This document shows, in pieces, positions 34,165 to 41,667 of a stretch of DNA of 64,000 nucleotides (its first letter is position 1; the number at the start of each line of letters is the position of its first letter). The DNA is from Streptomyces sp. NBC_00443 (GTDB lineage Bacteria > Actinomycetota > Actinomycetes > Streptomycetales > Streptomycetaceae). The position numbers and the translations under genes are program-made. The stretch is from NCBI RefSeq assembly GCF_036014175.1, contig NZ_CP107917.1, positions 4,960,001 through 5,024,000 on the forward strand. Direction: 5' to 3'. The notes under the pieces were generated by a model. The model ran no database searches and was not told the origin of the DNA. It saw only the letters and a program-made list of their open reading frames with translations.

Positions 34165-34520
34165 CAGGCAGCGGCTCCGGTGGCGGCCGGGAAGGCGGCC
34201 GGAGTGACAGCGGCGGCCCGGTACGCGATGCCGTGGCGCTGCTGCCCGTTGAACACGCTCTCCCACGGCCGGGCCACGAGCCCCGGCAGCGAGACCGGAG
34301 CACCGAGCGTCAGCCCCTCGGACACCCCGCTCTCCGGCAGGGTCACCTTGATCAGGGACGACTCCCCCTCCTCGATGTAGACGACGCCGATCGTCATCAG
34401 TGCCTCGCCGCGCACGCTGTCCTTGGCGATCTCGCCGGTCTGCCGGTCGCGGACCTTGGGCTCGGGCGCCTCGGTCAGCAGGATCGTTGCGGCCGAGGTC
34501 TCCACGCGGATGGTGCGCAA
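34164..34520 (-). CDS. SCO3933-family regulatory protein of AICEs
   Basis: The 118-residue product starts with TTG 34520 behind GGGAAGAA. It contains MTIGVVYIEEGESSLIKVTLPESG and PVSLPGLVARPWESVFNGQQRHGIAYRA, typical of the small SCO3933-family proteins preceding traB in AICEs. It shares the transcription unit with traB, with an operator-like ACTCGTCTATACAAG 16 bases upstream. Confidence 0.75.
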   Translation of the reverse strand: MRTIRVETSAATILLTEAPEPKVRDRQTGEIAKDSVRGEALMTIGVVYIEEGESSLIKVTLPESGVSEGLTLGAPVSLPGLVARPWESVFNGQQRHGIAYRAAAVTPAAFPAATGAAA

Positions 34521-34535
34521 GATTTCTTCCCATCT

Positions 34536-34550
34536 ACTCGTCTATACAAG
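34536..34550. promoter_or_regulatory. operator-like site upstream of the SCO3933-family/traB unit
   Basis: ACTCGTCTATACAAG contains the left half ACTCGTCTA exactly and a partly matching right half; it lies 16 bases upstream of the TTG start. Confidence 0.55.
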
Positions 34551-34608
34551 ATGCAGTCTTCGAACCCGATCTCCGGGAACGCCGACCACCTTGCCACACA
34601 ACTTGCCC

Positions 34609-34624
34609 ACTCGTCTATACGAGT
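34609..34624. promoter_or_regulatory. near-palindromic operator-like site in the tra-korSA intergenic region
   Basis: ACTCGTCTATACGAGT is close to a perfect inverted repeat of ACTCGT(C/A)TA. It lies between the traB operon promoter and the 3' end of the GntR gene and is the best copy of the site. Confidence 0.6.
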
Positions 34625-34685
34625 ATGCTTGTTGGGGTGTACGAGTTTAAGAGAACGGCCCCGCGCACCACCGCCGGTCAGGCCC

Positions 34686-35471
34686 TCACGTGGCCGGGAG
34701 CTGGTACGACAGGACGTAGGCGTCTGCCGCCATCACCGTGTCGCAAACTTCTACGGCTCGCCCCTCGGTGTCGTAGGCGGTCCGAATCAGGTGGATCACG
34801 GGCACGCCAGCGGCCAGGCGGAGCGTCTTCACTTCGGACGGCGAGGGCATCCGGGCGCGAATCTCCTCCTCGAAGTGGTCGAGGTGATGGCCCAGCTCTT
34901 CGAGTCGGGCGTAGATGCCGCCGGGGCCGGGGTTGGGTTCGGCGATCTGCGTGCCGCGCGCGATGTCGAGCGGCAGGTAGGAGGTGGCGAACTCGACCGG
35001 CCGTCCGTCGAGCAGGTACCGGCGCCGGCGGGCGAGCACACGTCGCACGGACCCCAGCCGGGTGGAGATGTCCTGACTGGCCTTCTCTTCCTTGACCTCC
35101 AGGCTGTCGACCTGCGGGTGACTGCCGGCGGCGTCGGCCTCGACGATGAAGGCGGACTTGCCTTGCTCGCGATGGCGCCGGGCGAACCGGTCGGAGGCGA
35201 GGCGTCGCACAGGCGGTCGTGGTCGCACGAAGACGCCCTTGCCGTGCTCGGCGTGGACCAGGCCCTCGCCCTGGAGAATGGAGAAGGAGTTTCGAACCGT
35301 CATGCGGGAAACTCCGTAGTGGTCGACAAGCTCCGCCTCCGAGGGCAGCTTTTCACCCTCCTTGAATCGCCCACGGTCGATGGCCTCGCGCAGCTGGTCG
35401 GCGATCTGCCGGAAGACCGCACGATCACTCGTGGGGTCCAGGTCGCCGAGGAGGCTCGGGAGAGACGTCAC
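34686..35471 (-). CDS. GntR family repressor (KorSA-like, UTRA domain)
   Basis: The 261-residue protein has an N-terminal winged HTH of the GntR type (residues about 18-85: FRQIADQLREAIDRGRFKEG, LPSEAELVDHYGVSRMTVRNSF) and a C-terminal UTRA ligand-binding domain (GSVRRVLARRRRYLLDGRPVEFATSYLP). Members in AICEs are KorSA-type repressors that silence tra and pif-like genes. It lies between the tra operon and the divergent Nudix gene, whose region has operator-like sites. Confidence 0.85.
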   Translation of the reverse strand: MTSLPSLLGDLDPTSDRAVFRQIADQLREAIDRGRFKEGEKLPSEAELVDHYGVSRMTVRNSFSILQGEGLVHAEHGKGVFVRPRPPVRRLASDRFARRHREQGKSAFIVEADAAGSHPQVDSLEVKEEKASQDISTRLGSVRRVLARRRRYLLDGRPVEFATSYLPLDIARGTQIAEPNPGPGGIYARLEELGHHLDHFEEEIRARMPSPSEVKTLRLAAGVPVIHLIRTAYDTEGRAVEVCDTVMAADAYVLSYQLPAT

Positions 35472-35485
35472 GTGTACTCCTTTAG

Positions 35486-35500
35486 GTATCTAGACGAGTG
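35486..35500. promoter_or_regulatory. operator-like site between korSA-like and Nudix genes
   Basis: GTATCTAGACGAGTG contains TCTAGACGAGT, the complement of the ACTCGTCTA half-site. It lies 15-29 bases upstream of the GntR start and 60 bases before the Nudix start, so it could serve both divergent promoters. Confidence 0.55.
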
Positions 35501-35560
35501 GGCGAGTGTTGTTGCTACGGTGGAGAGCCTAGCCAGCCGAGAGGGCCGAGGTACGTGAGC

Positions 35561-35986
35561 ATGGACCGTCCGCACTCCGTGAGCGTTGCAGGAGTCGTCG
35601 TAGACGCCCAAGGCCGCGCCCTCTTGATCCAGCGCCGAGACAACGGCAAGTGGGAACCCCCGGGCGGCGTCCTCGAACGCGAGGAAACCATCCCCGAGGC
35701 CCTCCAGCGCGAAGTGCTCGAAGAAACCGGCGTCAAGATCGCGCTTCCCGCGACCCTCACCGGCGTCTACAAGAACATGACCGGCCTGATCGTCTCGCTG
35801 GTCTTCCGCTGCGAAGCCGCCGACGGCACGCCCACCACGGGCGACGAGACCCGCGCACTGCGCTGGGCCACCCGCGAAGAAGTCACCGAACTCGCCGACG
35901 AGGCGTACGCGATCCGCGTCCTGGACGCTTTGGGCGCGGCTTCCCCGCCGGCCATCCGCGCCCATGACGGCGTGAAACTCGTCTAG
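35561..35986 (+). CDS. Nudix hydrolase (Pif-like)
   Basis: ATG 35561 sits 9 bases after GCCGAGG. The Nudix box is complete: GGVLEREETIPEALQREVLEETGV, i.e. G-x5-E-x7-REUxEExGU, after EPPGG. In pSAM2 the Nudix-containing Pif protein gives conjugal immunity, making a carrier a poor recipient. The product is 141 residues. It is divergent from the korSA-like repressor, and the gap has an operator-like site, so it is probably repressed. Confidence 0.85.
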   Translation: MDRPHSVSVAGVVVDAQGRALLIQRRDNGKWEPPGGVLEREETIPEALQREVLEETGVKIALPATLTGVYKNMTGLIVSLVFRCEAADGTPTTGDETRALRWATREEVTELADEAYAIRVLDALGAASPPAIRAHDGVKLV

Positions 35987-36032
35987 CCCGAACCCGCTGC
36001 ACATGGCGGCCTACCAGCACGAAGGAACTTGT

Positions 36033-36461
36033 ATGCACGAGTATACGAGCACTGCTCGGGTCTGGGGGCTCAGTTGCCCAGGATTTCCGGAAGAGGTCAG
36101 CAGAGCCCGCCGATGGACCCGCGACATCCTGCGCGGCTCGCCCTTAGCGGAGGACGCCGAACTCATCGTGAGCGAGCTCAGCGCGAACGCGATCCTCCAC
36201 ACCGCCAGCGGCCTCACATCCGGCAGCTTCCACCTGGCCCTCGCGGTCTCCCCCCAGGTCATCGCCCTGTCGGTCACGGACGACGGCGGCACCGGGTCGG
36301 CCCCGAAGGTCGAGCACCAGGACCAGGAGGCCGAGCACGGCCGGGGCCTGGGCATGGTGACGGCGATCGCTCACCGAGTTGTGGTCCACGACAGCGACGC
36401 CGGCCACACCGTCACCGCTGAGCTCTACAGGGATATCCGCCCAGGAGACCGCCCGTGCTGA
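36033..36461 (+). CDS. HATPase-domain anti-sigma/regulatory protein
   Basis: ATG 36033 follows AAGGAA. The 142-residue protein is a GHKL-fold serine-protein kinase-like ATPase: N box ELSANAILHT, G1 VTDDGGTGS, G2 EHGRGLGMVTA. Such RsbW-like proteins are common in Streptomyces and in AICEs; partner unknown. It overlaps the next gene by 7 bases (GTGCTGA arrangement). Confidence 0.82.
   Translation: MHEYTSTARVWGLSCPGFPEEVSRARRWTRDILRGSPLAEDAELIVSELSANAILHTASGLTSGSFHLALAVSPQVIALSVTDDGGTGSAPKVEHQDQEAEHGRGLGMVTAIAHRVVVHDSDAGHTVTAELYRDIRPGDRPC
36036..36050. promoter_or_regulatory. operator-like site at the HATPase start
   Basis: GCACGAGTATACGAGC carries ACGAGTATACGAGC, i.e. a CGAGTATACGAG-type repeat overlapping the first codons of the HATPase gene. 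It resembles the 34609 site by the ATACGAG half. Confidence 0.4.
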
Positions 36462-36802
36462 CAGCGACGACCACGGACCTCTTATCGACTGAGGACAGCT
36501 GGGGTGCCTACCGCTGCTGGGCAGCCGCCTACCCCTTGCACCAGACGAGCGCCATCCTGCTGGGATTCCACGGTGCAGCCAGCCCCCACCTTGCACTGCG
36601 CTGGCTACGCGAACGCACGAGCCACGTCACAGACCAGCTCGACGCCGCATACGCCCAGCCGGGGTGCCACTGGCTGACGGACGAGGCAGAGCACGAGCGA
36701 GCCCTCACCTACCTGGCCACCGGCACGGCCTACCAACTCACGCTGTACGACGAGAGCACCCGCTACGTTCTCATCGCCTACCCGCCGGGAGGCACCACGT
36801 GA
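36455..36802 (+). CDS. hypothetical AICE protein (115 aa)
   Basis: GTG 36455 overlaps the stop of the HATPase gene, so it is translationally coupled. The product has a central ALRWLRERTSHVTDQLDAAYA helix and ERALTYLATGTAYQLTLYDESTRYVLIAYPP. No domain is recognised, but the gene order HATPase-this-next is typical of AICEs. Its end overlaps the next gene by 4 bases (GTGA). Confidence 0.6.
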   Translation: MLTATTTDLLSTEDSWGAYRCWAAAYPLHQTSAILLGFHGAASPHLALRWLRERTSHVTDQLDAAYAQPGCHWLTDEAEHERALTYLATGTAYQLTLYDESTRYVLIAYPPGGTT

Positions 36803-37176
36803 ACGACCTCCCCCGCGGCTACTGGTGCGAGTGCTGGACGCAACACCTCGACAAGGACCAACGGCCGGCGCTGCACGCTTCCTTCGACGCGTACTCGGCA
36901 ACGCAGGCAGACCGGTGGATAGCCGTCGCACTGCGCATCATCAGTCCAGCGCTTGACGCCGCAGCATCAGAACAAGCGTGGCAGTGGCTGTATGAGGACC
37001 GCATTGAGACCAGGCGTGCCCTGCTCCGCGCGGAACCCTGCTCAGTCTCGGTGGACCAGGCCGGCACACGCATCACTTGGACGGTACGGCCGGTCATCTT
37101 CCTACCGCTCGCACATCGGCGAAACGTGGAACTTCCAGCCTGCGCATACGACTTCAAGCCCCATGCGACCGACTGA
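36799..37176 (+). CDS. hypothetical AICE protein (125 aa)
   Basis: GTG 36799 overlaps the preceding stop by four bases. The product contains DRWIAVALRIISPALDAAASEQAWQWLYEDR and ends with a basic/aromatic LPLAHRRNVELPACAYDFKP. I do not recognise the family; the overlap and codon use support it as real. It is the last gene of the core AICE before the defence island. Confidence 0.6.
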   Translation: MNDLPRGYWCECWTQHLDKDQRPALHASFDAYSATQADRWIAVALRIISPALDAAASEQAWQWLYEDRIETRRALLRAEPCSVSVDQAGTRITWTVRPVIFLPLAHRRNVELPACAYDFKPHATD

Positions 37177-37640
37177 GTTACAACTTTCTCTACTAGTTCA
37201 AGGCGGCTCGCTCCGCTCCCCGCGCGCGGCCCGGCCCCCGGCCGGGCCTGCGCTCCTGTCTCCGCCCCGCTCCAGCCCGGCCGGCGCCCGTGCCGCGCTC
37301 AAAGCATGCAGCCACCTGATGCCAGAGAAGGGGTACGTCGTGGCTGGGGCGGTCGGCTCCACGGCTTTACGGAGCCACTTTGGCGCGAGCCTCGAAGATC
37401 ATGGCCCCAACGTCGTGCTTTACCGGGCAGGTCCACAGACTGCCCGACGCGCCGGGAGCTTACGGGGCCATGATCACTCGCGCCAAAGCAGCGCCACCCC
37501 AAAGCCGCTCCACCGACCTGTCATGCTTTGTTTCGCTAGTTTCGTTGAAGACGATGCACAATGCTGGGAGGAGTGCAAAATAGCTTCAGTGAGACAGGCC
37601 AGCCACCAGCGACGCGCTGGTGAAGGAGGCTGATGCAAGC
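37177..37640. other. gap between AICE core and defence island, holding a large structured element
   Basis: No gene is supported here. A region of nested inverted repeats spans 37355-37488 and is listed separately. From 37500 on base composition falls, matching the lower GC of the NACHT gene. Confidence 0.5.
37355..37488. repeat. large nested inverted repeats (structured DNA or RNA element)
   Basis: CTTTGGCGCGAG (37378-37389) pairs perfectly with CTCGCGCCAAAG (37477-37488) and GATCATGGCCCC (37397-37408) with GGGGCCATGATC (37464-37475); only a 7-base bulge on one side and one base on the other separates the two 12-bp stems. Inside, CGGGCAG (37424-37430) pairs with CTGCCCG (37440-37446). A small hairpin, GGCTCC/GGAGCC (37355-37376), lies just before. 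A replication origin (sso), a clt locus or a noncoding RNA are options. Confidence 0.7.
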
Positions 37641-40600
37641 GTGAGTACATCTGGCGGGAGAGCAAACGAAGCAGGAAGTCTTCATCGAAGCGGCTTCGCT
37701 GCGGTACTAGCAGCCTATGCGCTCCGTGGGCTGCCACTCCCGTTCCTGGATGATGGAACTGCGGAATCCAGAACAGTTACGTCCCTCCAGTTCGAGACGT
37801 CAGATGCCGTCGACGACATTCGATGCGTCATGAAGGATGGAAGTTATACCGCCTTCCAAGCGAAGAGAAGTTGCGGAAATGATCACAGTCTCGCGTCCAC
37901 AGTCCGCCAGTGGGAACAGCAGGCGAACGCCCTGAGAAATGGAGACCGGATCGGTCTAGTCGTTCGAAACCCGCGAGGACCCGTACGAGACCTAAAAGCA
38001 GCACTGCATGACCGGCGATCAGAATTCCCCGGACCTGAAACAGGGGCAAAGCGGAGTGCCATTCAGGCTGTTACAAGTAAGTTCTCCAGCACGATTGGGC
38101 AGGACTCAATAGACGCGGTTCTACGAGCATCACACTGCGTCACTTGCGCAGCAGAGAATCCTGGTGACGCACAATTCGATACAGCTGTCAGCCTGCTCGA
38201 CGGCGTCGTCGTGGCTACAGGGCTCGGCGAGGCCGCATTCAAGCATCTACAGCGAAACTTCCAAGGAAATGCCGCCTCTGGAGAAGGCAGCGGAATTCCA
38301 GACTGGATCGCTTGGCTTTCAGATGCAGGATGCGCGCCACGCTCGGACCCATACGGGACTCCAGGGCAGCAGGTCGCAGCCGAGGACCTGGCAATTGCCA
38401 AGCATCGCGAATCTTGGGCTAAGAGAGAGAATAGGCTCAACTTCGCCCTTCTGGCGCAGGATCTACCAACAATCCAAGTGCCTGGCCTCGCCAGAACATT
38501 CCGAGTCTCGGTACCGTCTAACGGAAGCGAGGAGGAAAAGGAAAAGTCACTGTTGGCAGTCGCCCGCAGATGGGACCGTTTTATTCTCGTTGGTCTACCC
38601 GGCTCAGGGAAGTCAACTGCGATAAATCAGCTCGCGGCTAACTGGTCAGCACAGGCCGATGCGCCGATTCCCCTTGTGGTCCCTCTTAAGGAGGTCTCAG
38701 AACGCATCAACGATCCGGCTGATGTAACCCTTAGCCTAATACTAGACATCGTGACATTGAACTTTGAACCCAACCTTAGGGGATCACTACGGAAGGCACT
38801 CGAACGGCAAATAGGGGCAGGAAACGTCGCACTTCTTTTGGACGGTCTCGATGAATGCAGACACCTTGCCGGCCTTGTATCTCTCGGCCTTGAGGAAATG
38901 TTGCACGAGATCGATTCGAGCATTCCCATAATCGTCAGCAGCCGTGACAACACTATTCCGGCTGCAAGGAAGCTTGGCTTTAAAGAGGTTCGCCTCATAG
39001 AGCCAAGATTTCTCGATAGCACGATGGACAAGGTCCTCAGAGTTGCAGCTGAAACGAGAGTCCCTATCGAGTCGAGGGACACTTGGCTTGGGGCAAAGCG
39101 ACAAAGCATCGAAGATGCCAAGGACAAGAATCGCGACATATGGCAGGTTCCTCTGCTGGCTACGCTCCTCACGCTCCTAACCGCTTCCACAGAAACTGAT
39201 GCGTTGCCCCAAAGTCGGGCACAGATCCTTCTGGAAGTAGTTCGAGACAGCGTAAGAAAATGGGAAGTGAGTCGCCTCACAATCGACCCGCCAGGCACGT
39301 GGAATGAATCCTTGAAGCCCGCTCATCTCATAGACGGGTTCGCAACAATAGGTCATGCCATCAGCGGTACTGACGCGGTACCTACGAACCAAATCGATGA
39401 GGCCTTGGTTTTGATGCTTCGCTCCAGGTGGGACCTCTCAAGGGGCGAGGCTGATGCTGTAGCACCGCAGATTCGCTGGTTCTGGGACGAACGCGTAGGT
39501 GTGTTTGTAGCCACGAATCATGGCCGCAAAACGGAAGCACGGAGCAGGCAGTTCGTTGAAATCGCCGACGCTATTTGGGTAATGCACCAGGGTCAATCGG
39601 CAATATCCTCATGGGTAGCGGAATCCATACGCGAGCCCAGCATGCAGGAAACTATATCCCTAGCGTCAGGACTTTCCGCAACCGTTTCGACGTTTCTCAT
39701 GGATGCGGCTTTGGGTGACCCTGACACTGCCGTTCGAGCGCGAGGCTTGCTCTGGCTTCTCGAAGCTGAAATCAAGGATCCCACTATTCCTTCGGACCGA
39801 CTTCAGGAACTTATCACCGCCACATGTGCCCAATACCGTGATGCAGAGAAGAATTATGCCCCTACGGAGGAAGTATCCGCGAGAGGTATCCTCACAGTCG
39901 AAAAGATCGAGCGCAACGTGAACTCTCGGCAGCTGAAGGTCGATGGTTTTGGATGGGTGCATCTGGTATGTCTGGCGCAAGTAAAGATGTCAAGCGACTT
40001 TCGAGCGCTTAGAGACAGCGAGTTCGCCTCTTTGGGCCTAACGGAACTACGGGCGTCTATTCTGAAATCACTTGTATCACTGACAGACGCGAACGCTGAG
40101 GACCGCGATCTCGCTGCTGACGAGATCAACTTGGTGTACGAACTCCTGCGAATGCCTATCGCACCACCTGACCGTCAACCACCCACACAGATTTCGAGAC
40201 GCCGTGTGGTGTTTCACCCCAACACGCCTCTTCTGACAGGGCATGAAAAGGCTGCGTTGCTCACGCTCAACCACCTAGAACATTTCTCGGATGACGTACT
40301 TGAGCACCTGCAAAACGTTGCCGAGCGCGGCTCGGCCAGCAATTATCCCACGTTTGCCGAGGCCTTGGGCCGCCGAGGAATAGAAATGATGTCACAGGTC
40401 GCCCGAAATATGAAAAGGCTCGTGAATTTTTTCGGCGAGGACGACTGGTGGGGTAAAATTCTCGACCCTGTATCGCTGCTACCCATAGAGGACGGAACGC
40501 CAGCCCTTGATCGCAGGGATCGGTGGAAATTGCGCGCTCTTGTCGGCGTCATGGAGGCTATGGGCGTTGCTGAAGTGGGAGTCGGAGACTACCGCGAGGC

Positions 40601-41261
40601 TACAGAATCAGATGCCTCGTTTCTGCCTACCTACATACATTCCTTTGCTTCAATCTGCGGGTTCAATGTAAGTTCCTGCGCTCTCCAAGCGAGGCTCGTC
40701 CTTGATGCTGATGAAAGCGAGCGCCGGGAAGAATACGACTTCATCTTCACCACACTCGGGGAGCCTGATCCGACGTTCCTTCAACCTGACCTTGAGCACC
40801 TTGAGACGATGGTTTCCGGATTGTTTGTAAACTCTGACTGGATTGCTCATCTGTCCTGCTGGGTGCTCACACAGTTGCGAGACGAAAGAGCTGTGCCCCA
40901 TCTAGCAGCTCAAATATCTTCGGCACAGCCGCAGCGCAAGAGTTTGGGTACGATTGCATTGTGCCTGAGTTCGCCCATACCTTCGAAGGCATGTGAAGAT
41001 GCCCTGACGAGCACAGACCCGGCAGTCCGGGCTGGTGCGGCTCAGTTGGCACGTATGGCCGCACCAGAGGACCAGGAATTTGAGGCGGCACATTCAGCCT
41101 CCATCGCCGACGATGATATGACGGTTCGGTGGGCTGCATCCAAAGATGTGACCGTATCCGCTAACGGCACCTTTTGGTCTTGTCCCGAGTGCTCGGGGCG
41201 GAATGAGCCCGATGCCTTGGACTGCGCTCACTGTTCTACGGGAGGACGGCCATTTGACTGA
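37641..41261 (+). CDS. NACHT-type STAND NTPase with N-terminal PD-(D/E)xK-like nuclease and C-terminal zinc ribbon (antiphage candidate)
   Basis: GTG 37641 follows GAAGGAGG; 1206 residues. Residues about 15-90 (SGFAAVLAAYALRGL, then FETSDAVDDIRCVMKDGSYTAFQAKRS) have the D-D...Q-x-K pattern of Cap4/DUF4297 and Mrr-like endonucleases. The NACHT NTPase has Walker A ILVGLPGSGKST (near residue 320) and Walker B VALLLDGLDEC. A long helical-repeat region follows, and the last ~35 residues have two CxxC knuckles (WSCPECSGRN, LDCAHCSTGG), a zinc ribbon. This layout is that of Avs/NLR-like defence proteins. Codon use and GC are visibly lower than in the neighbours, suggesting recent transfer. Repeats probably sense a phage product; that is inference. 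Confidence 0.8.
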   Translation: MSTSGGRANEAGSLHRSGFAAVLAAYALRGLPLPFLDDGTAESRTVTSLQFETSDAVDDIRCVMKDGSYTAFQAKRSCGNDHSLASTVRQWEQQANALRNGDRIGLVVRNPRGPVRDLKAALHDRRSEFPGPETGAKRSAIQAVTSKFSSTIGQDSIDAVLRASHCVTCAAENPGDAQFDTAVSLLDGVVVATGLGEAAFKHLQRNFQGNAASGEGSGIPDWIAWLSDAGCAPRSDPYGTPGQQVAAEDLAIAKHRESWAKRENRLNFALLAQDLPTIQVPGLARTFRVSVPSNGSEEEKEKSLLAVARRWDRFILVGLPGSGKSTAINQLAANWSAQADAPIPLVVPLKEVSERINDPADVTLSLILDIVTLNFEPNLRGSLRKALERQIGAGNVALLLDGLDECRHLAGLVSLGLEEMLHEIDSSIPIIVSSRDNTIPAARKLGFKEVRLIEPRFLDSTMDKVLRVAAETRVPIESRDTWLGAKRQSIEDAKDKNRDIWQVPLLATLLTLLTASTETDALPQSRAQILLEVVRDSVRKWEVSRLTIDPPGTWNESLKPAHLIDGFATIGHAISGTDAVPTNQIDEALVLMLRSRWDLSRGEADAVAPQIRWFWDERVGVFVATNHGRKTEARSRQFVEIADAIWVMHQGQSAISSWVAESIREPSMQETISLASGLSATVSTFLMDAALGDPDTAVRARGLLWLLEAEIKDPTIPSDRLQELITATCAQYRDAEKNYAPTEEVSARGILTVEKIERNVNSRQLKVDGFGWVHLVCLAQVKMSSDFRALRDSEFASLGLTELRASILKSLVSLTDANAEDRDLAADEINLVYELLRMPIAPPDRQPPTQISRRRVVFHPNTPLLTGHEKAALLTLNHLEHFSDDVLEHLQNVAERGSASNYPTFAEALGRRGIEMMSQVARNMKRLVNFFGEDDWWGKILDPVSLLPIEDGTPALDRRDRWKLRALVGVMEAMGVAEVGVGDYREATESDASFLPTYIHSFASICGFNVSSCALQARLVLDADESERREEYDFIFTTLGEPDPTFLQPDLEHLETMVSGLFVNSDWIAHLSCWVLTQLRDERAVPHLAAQISSAQPQRKSLGTIALCLSSPIPSKACEDALTSTDPAVRAGAAQLARMAAPEDQEFEAAHSASIADDDMTVRWAASKDVTVSANGTFWSCPECSGRNEPDALDCAHCSTGGRPFD

Positions 41262-41667
41262 GAAAGTGCACGAGGAGGTGAGTGCCAAGCCATTCGGCAT
41301 CCCGGGATGATCCGGAGCCGACTATCCGGTTGCCCGCACTGACAACGTCTTTGTTCCCGTAGCCGGCGCCCCGGCAGACGTGCCAGAACCGTGCCAGGTC
41401 AGGCGGAAGGCCACAGGGAGTACCGGGGAACTCAGGGGGCGGACTTCAAGCGTTGTCGTCATTTCGCCGCAGGTCAGCATGGCTTCCCGCCCATGAGGCA
41501 CACGAGCTTCCCAAGCTCATGGCCTTGCGGTGGCCAGTCCGCGGTTGATGGACAACGATTCCCGTTCAACAGACCTGGGTATCGCTGAGGGGTGCCCCGG
41601 CGGGGCGGGCCGTTGTGTGAGTGCAGCTTTAGAAGGTTGCGTGAGTATAGGTGCAGGTGGGGGACTC
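41262..41667. other. intergenic leader upstream of the Mrr-like gene
   Basis: No gene is supported. It carries AGCTTCCCAAGCT at 41505-41517, about 150 bases before the next start, and a GGGAGTACCGGGGAACTCA block at about 41417 resembling the two leaders at 43213 and 47100. It is probably the promoter region. Confidence 0.5.
41505..41517. promoter_or_regulatory. shared motif copy 1 (AGCTTCCCAAGCT)
   Basis: AGCTT-CCC-AAGCT is an inverted repeat with a 3-base spacer, followed by C/G-ATGG. The same motif occurs upstream of both effector genes at similar distance. Confidence 0.5.

Noticed and set aside
34625..35100. Plus-strand frame beginning ATGCTTGTTGGGG
   Set aside because: It runs antisense through the GntR gene and its codon pattern is that of a shadow frame.
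37355..37488. Retron msr-msd or tracrRNA-like element
   Set aside because: No reverse transcriptase or Cas gene is in the window; only the folding is suggestive.
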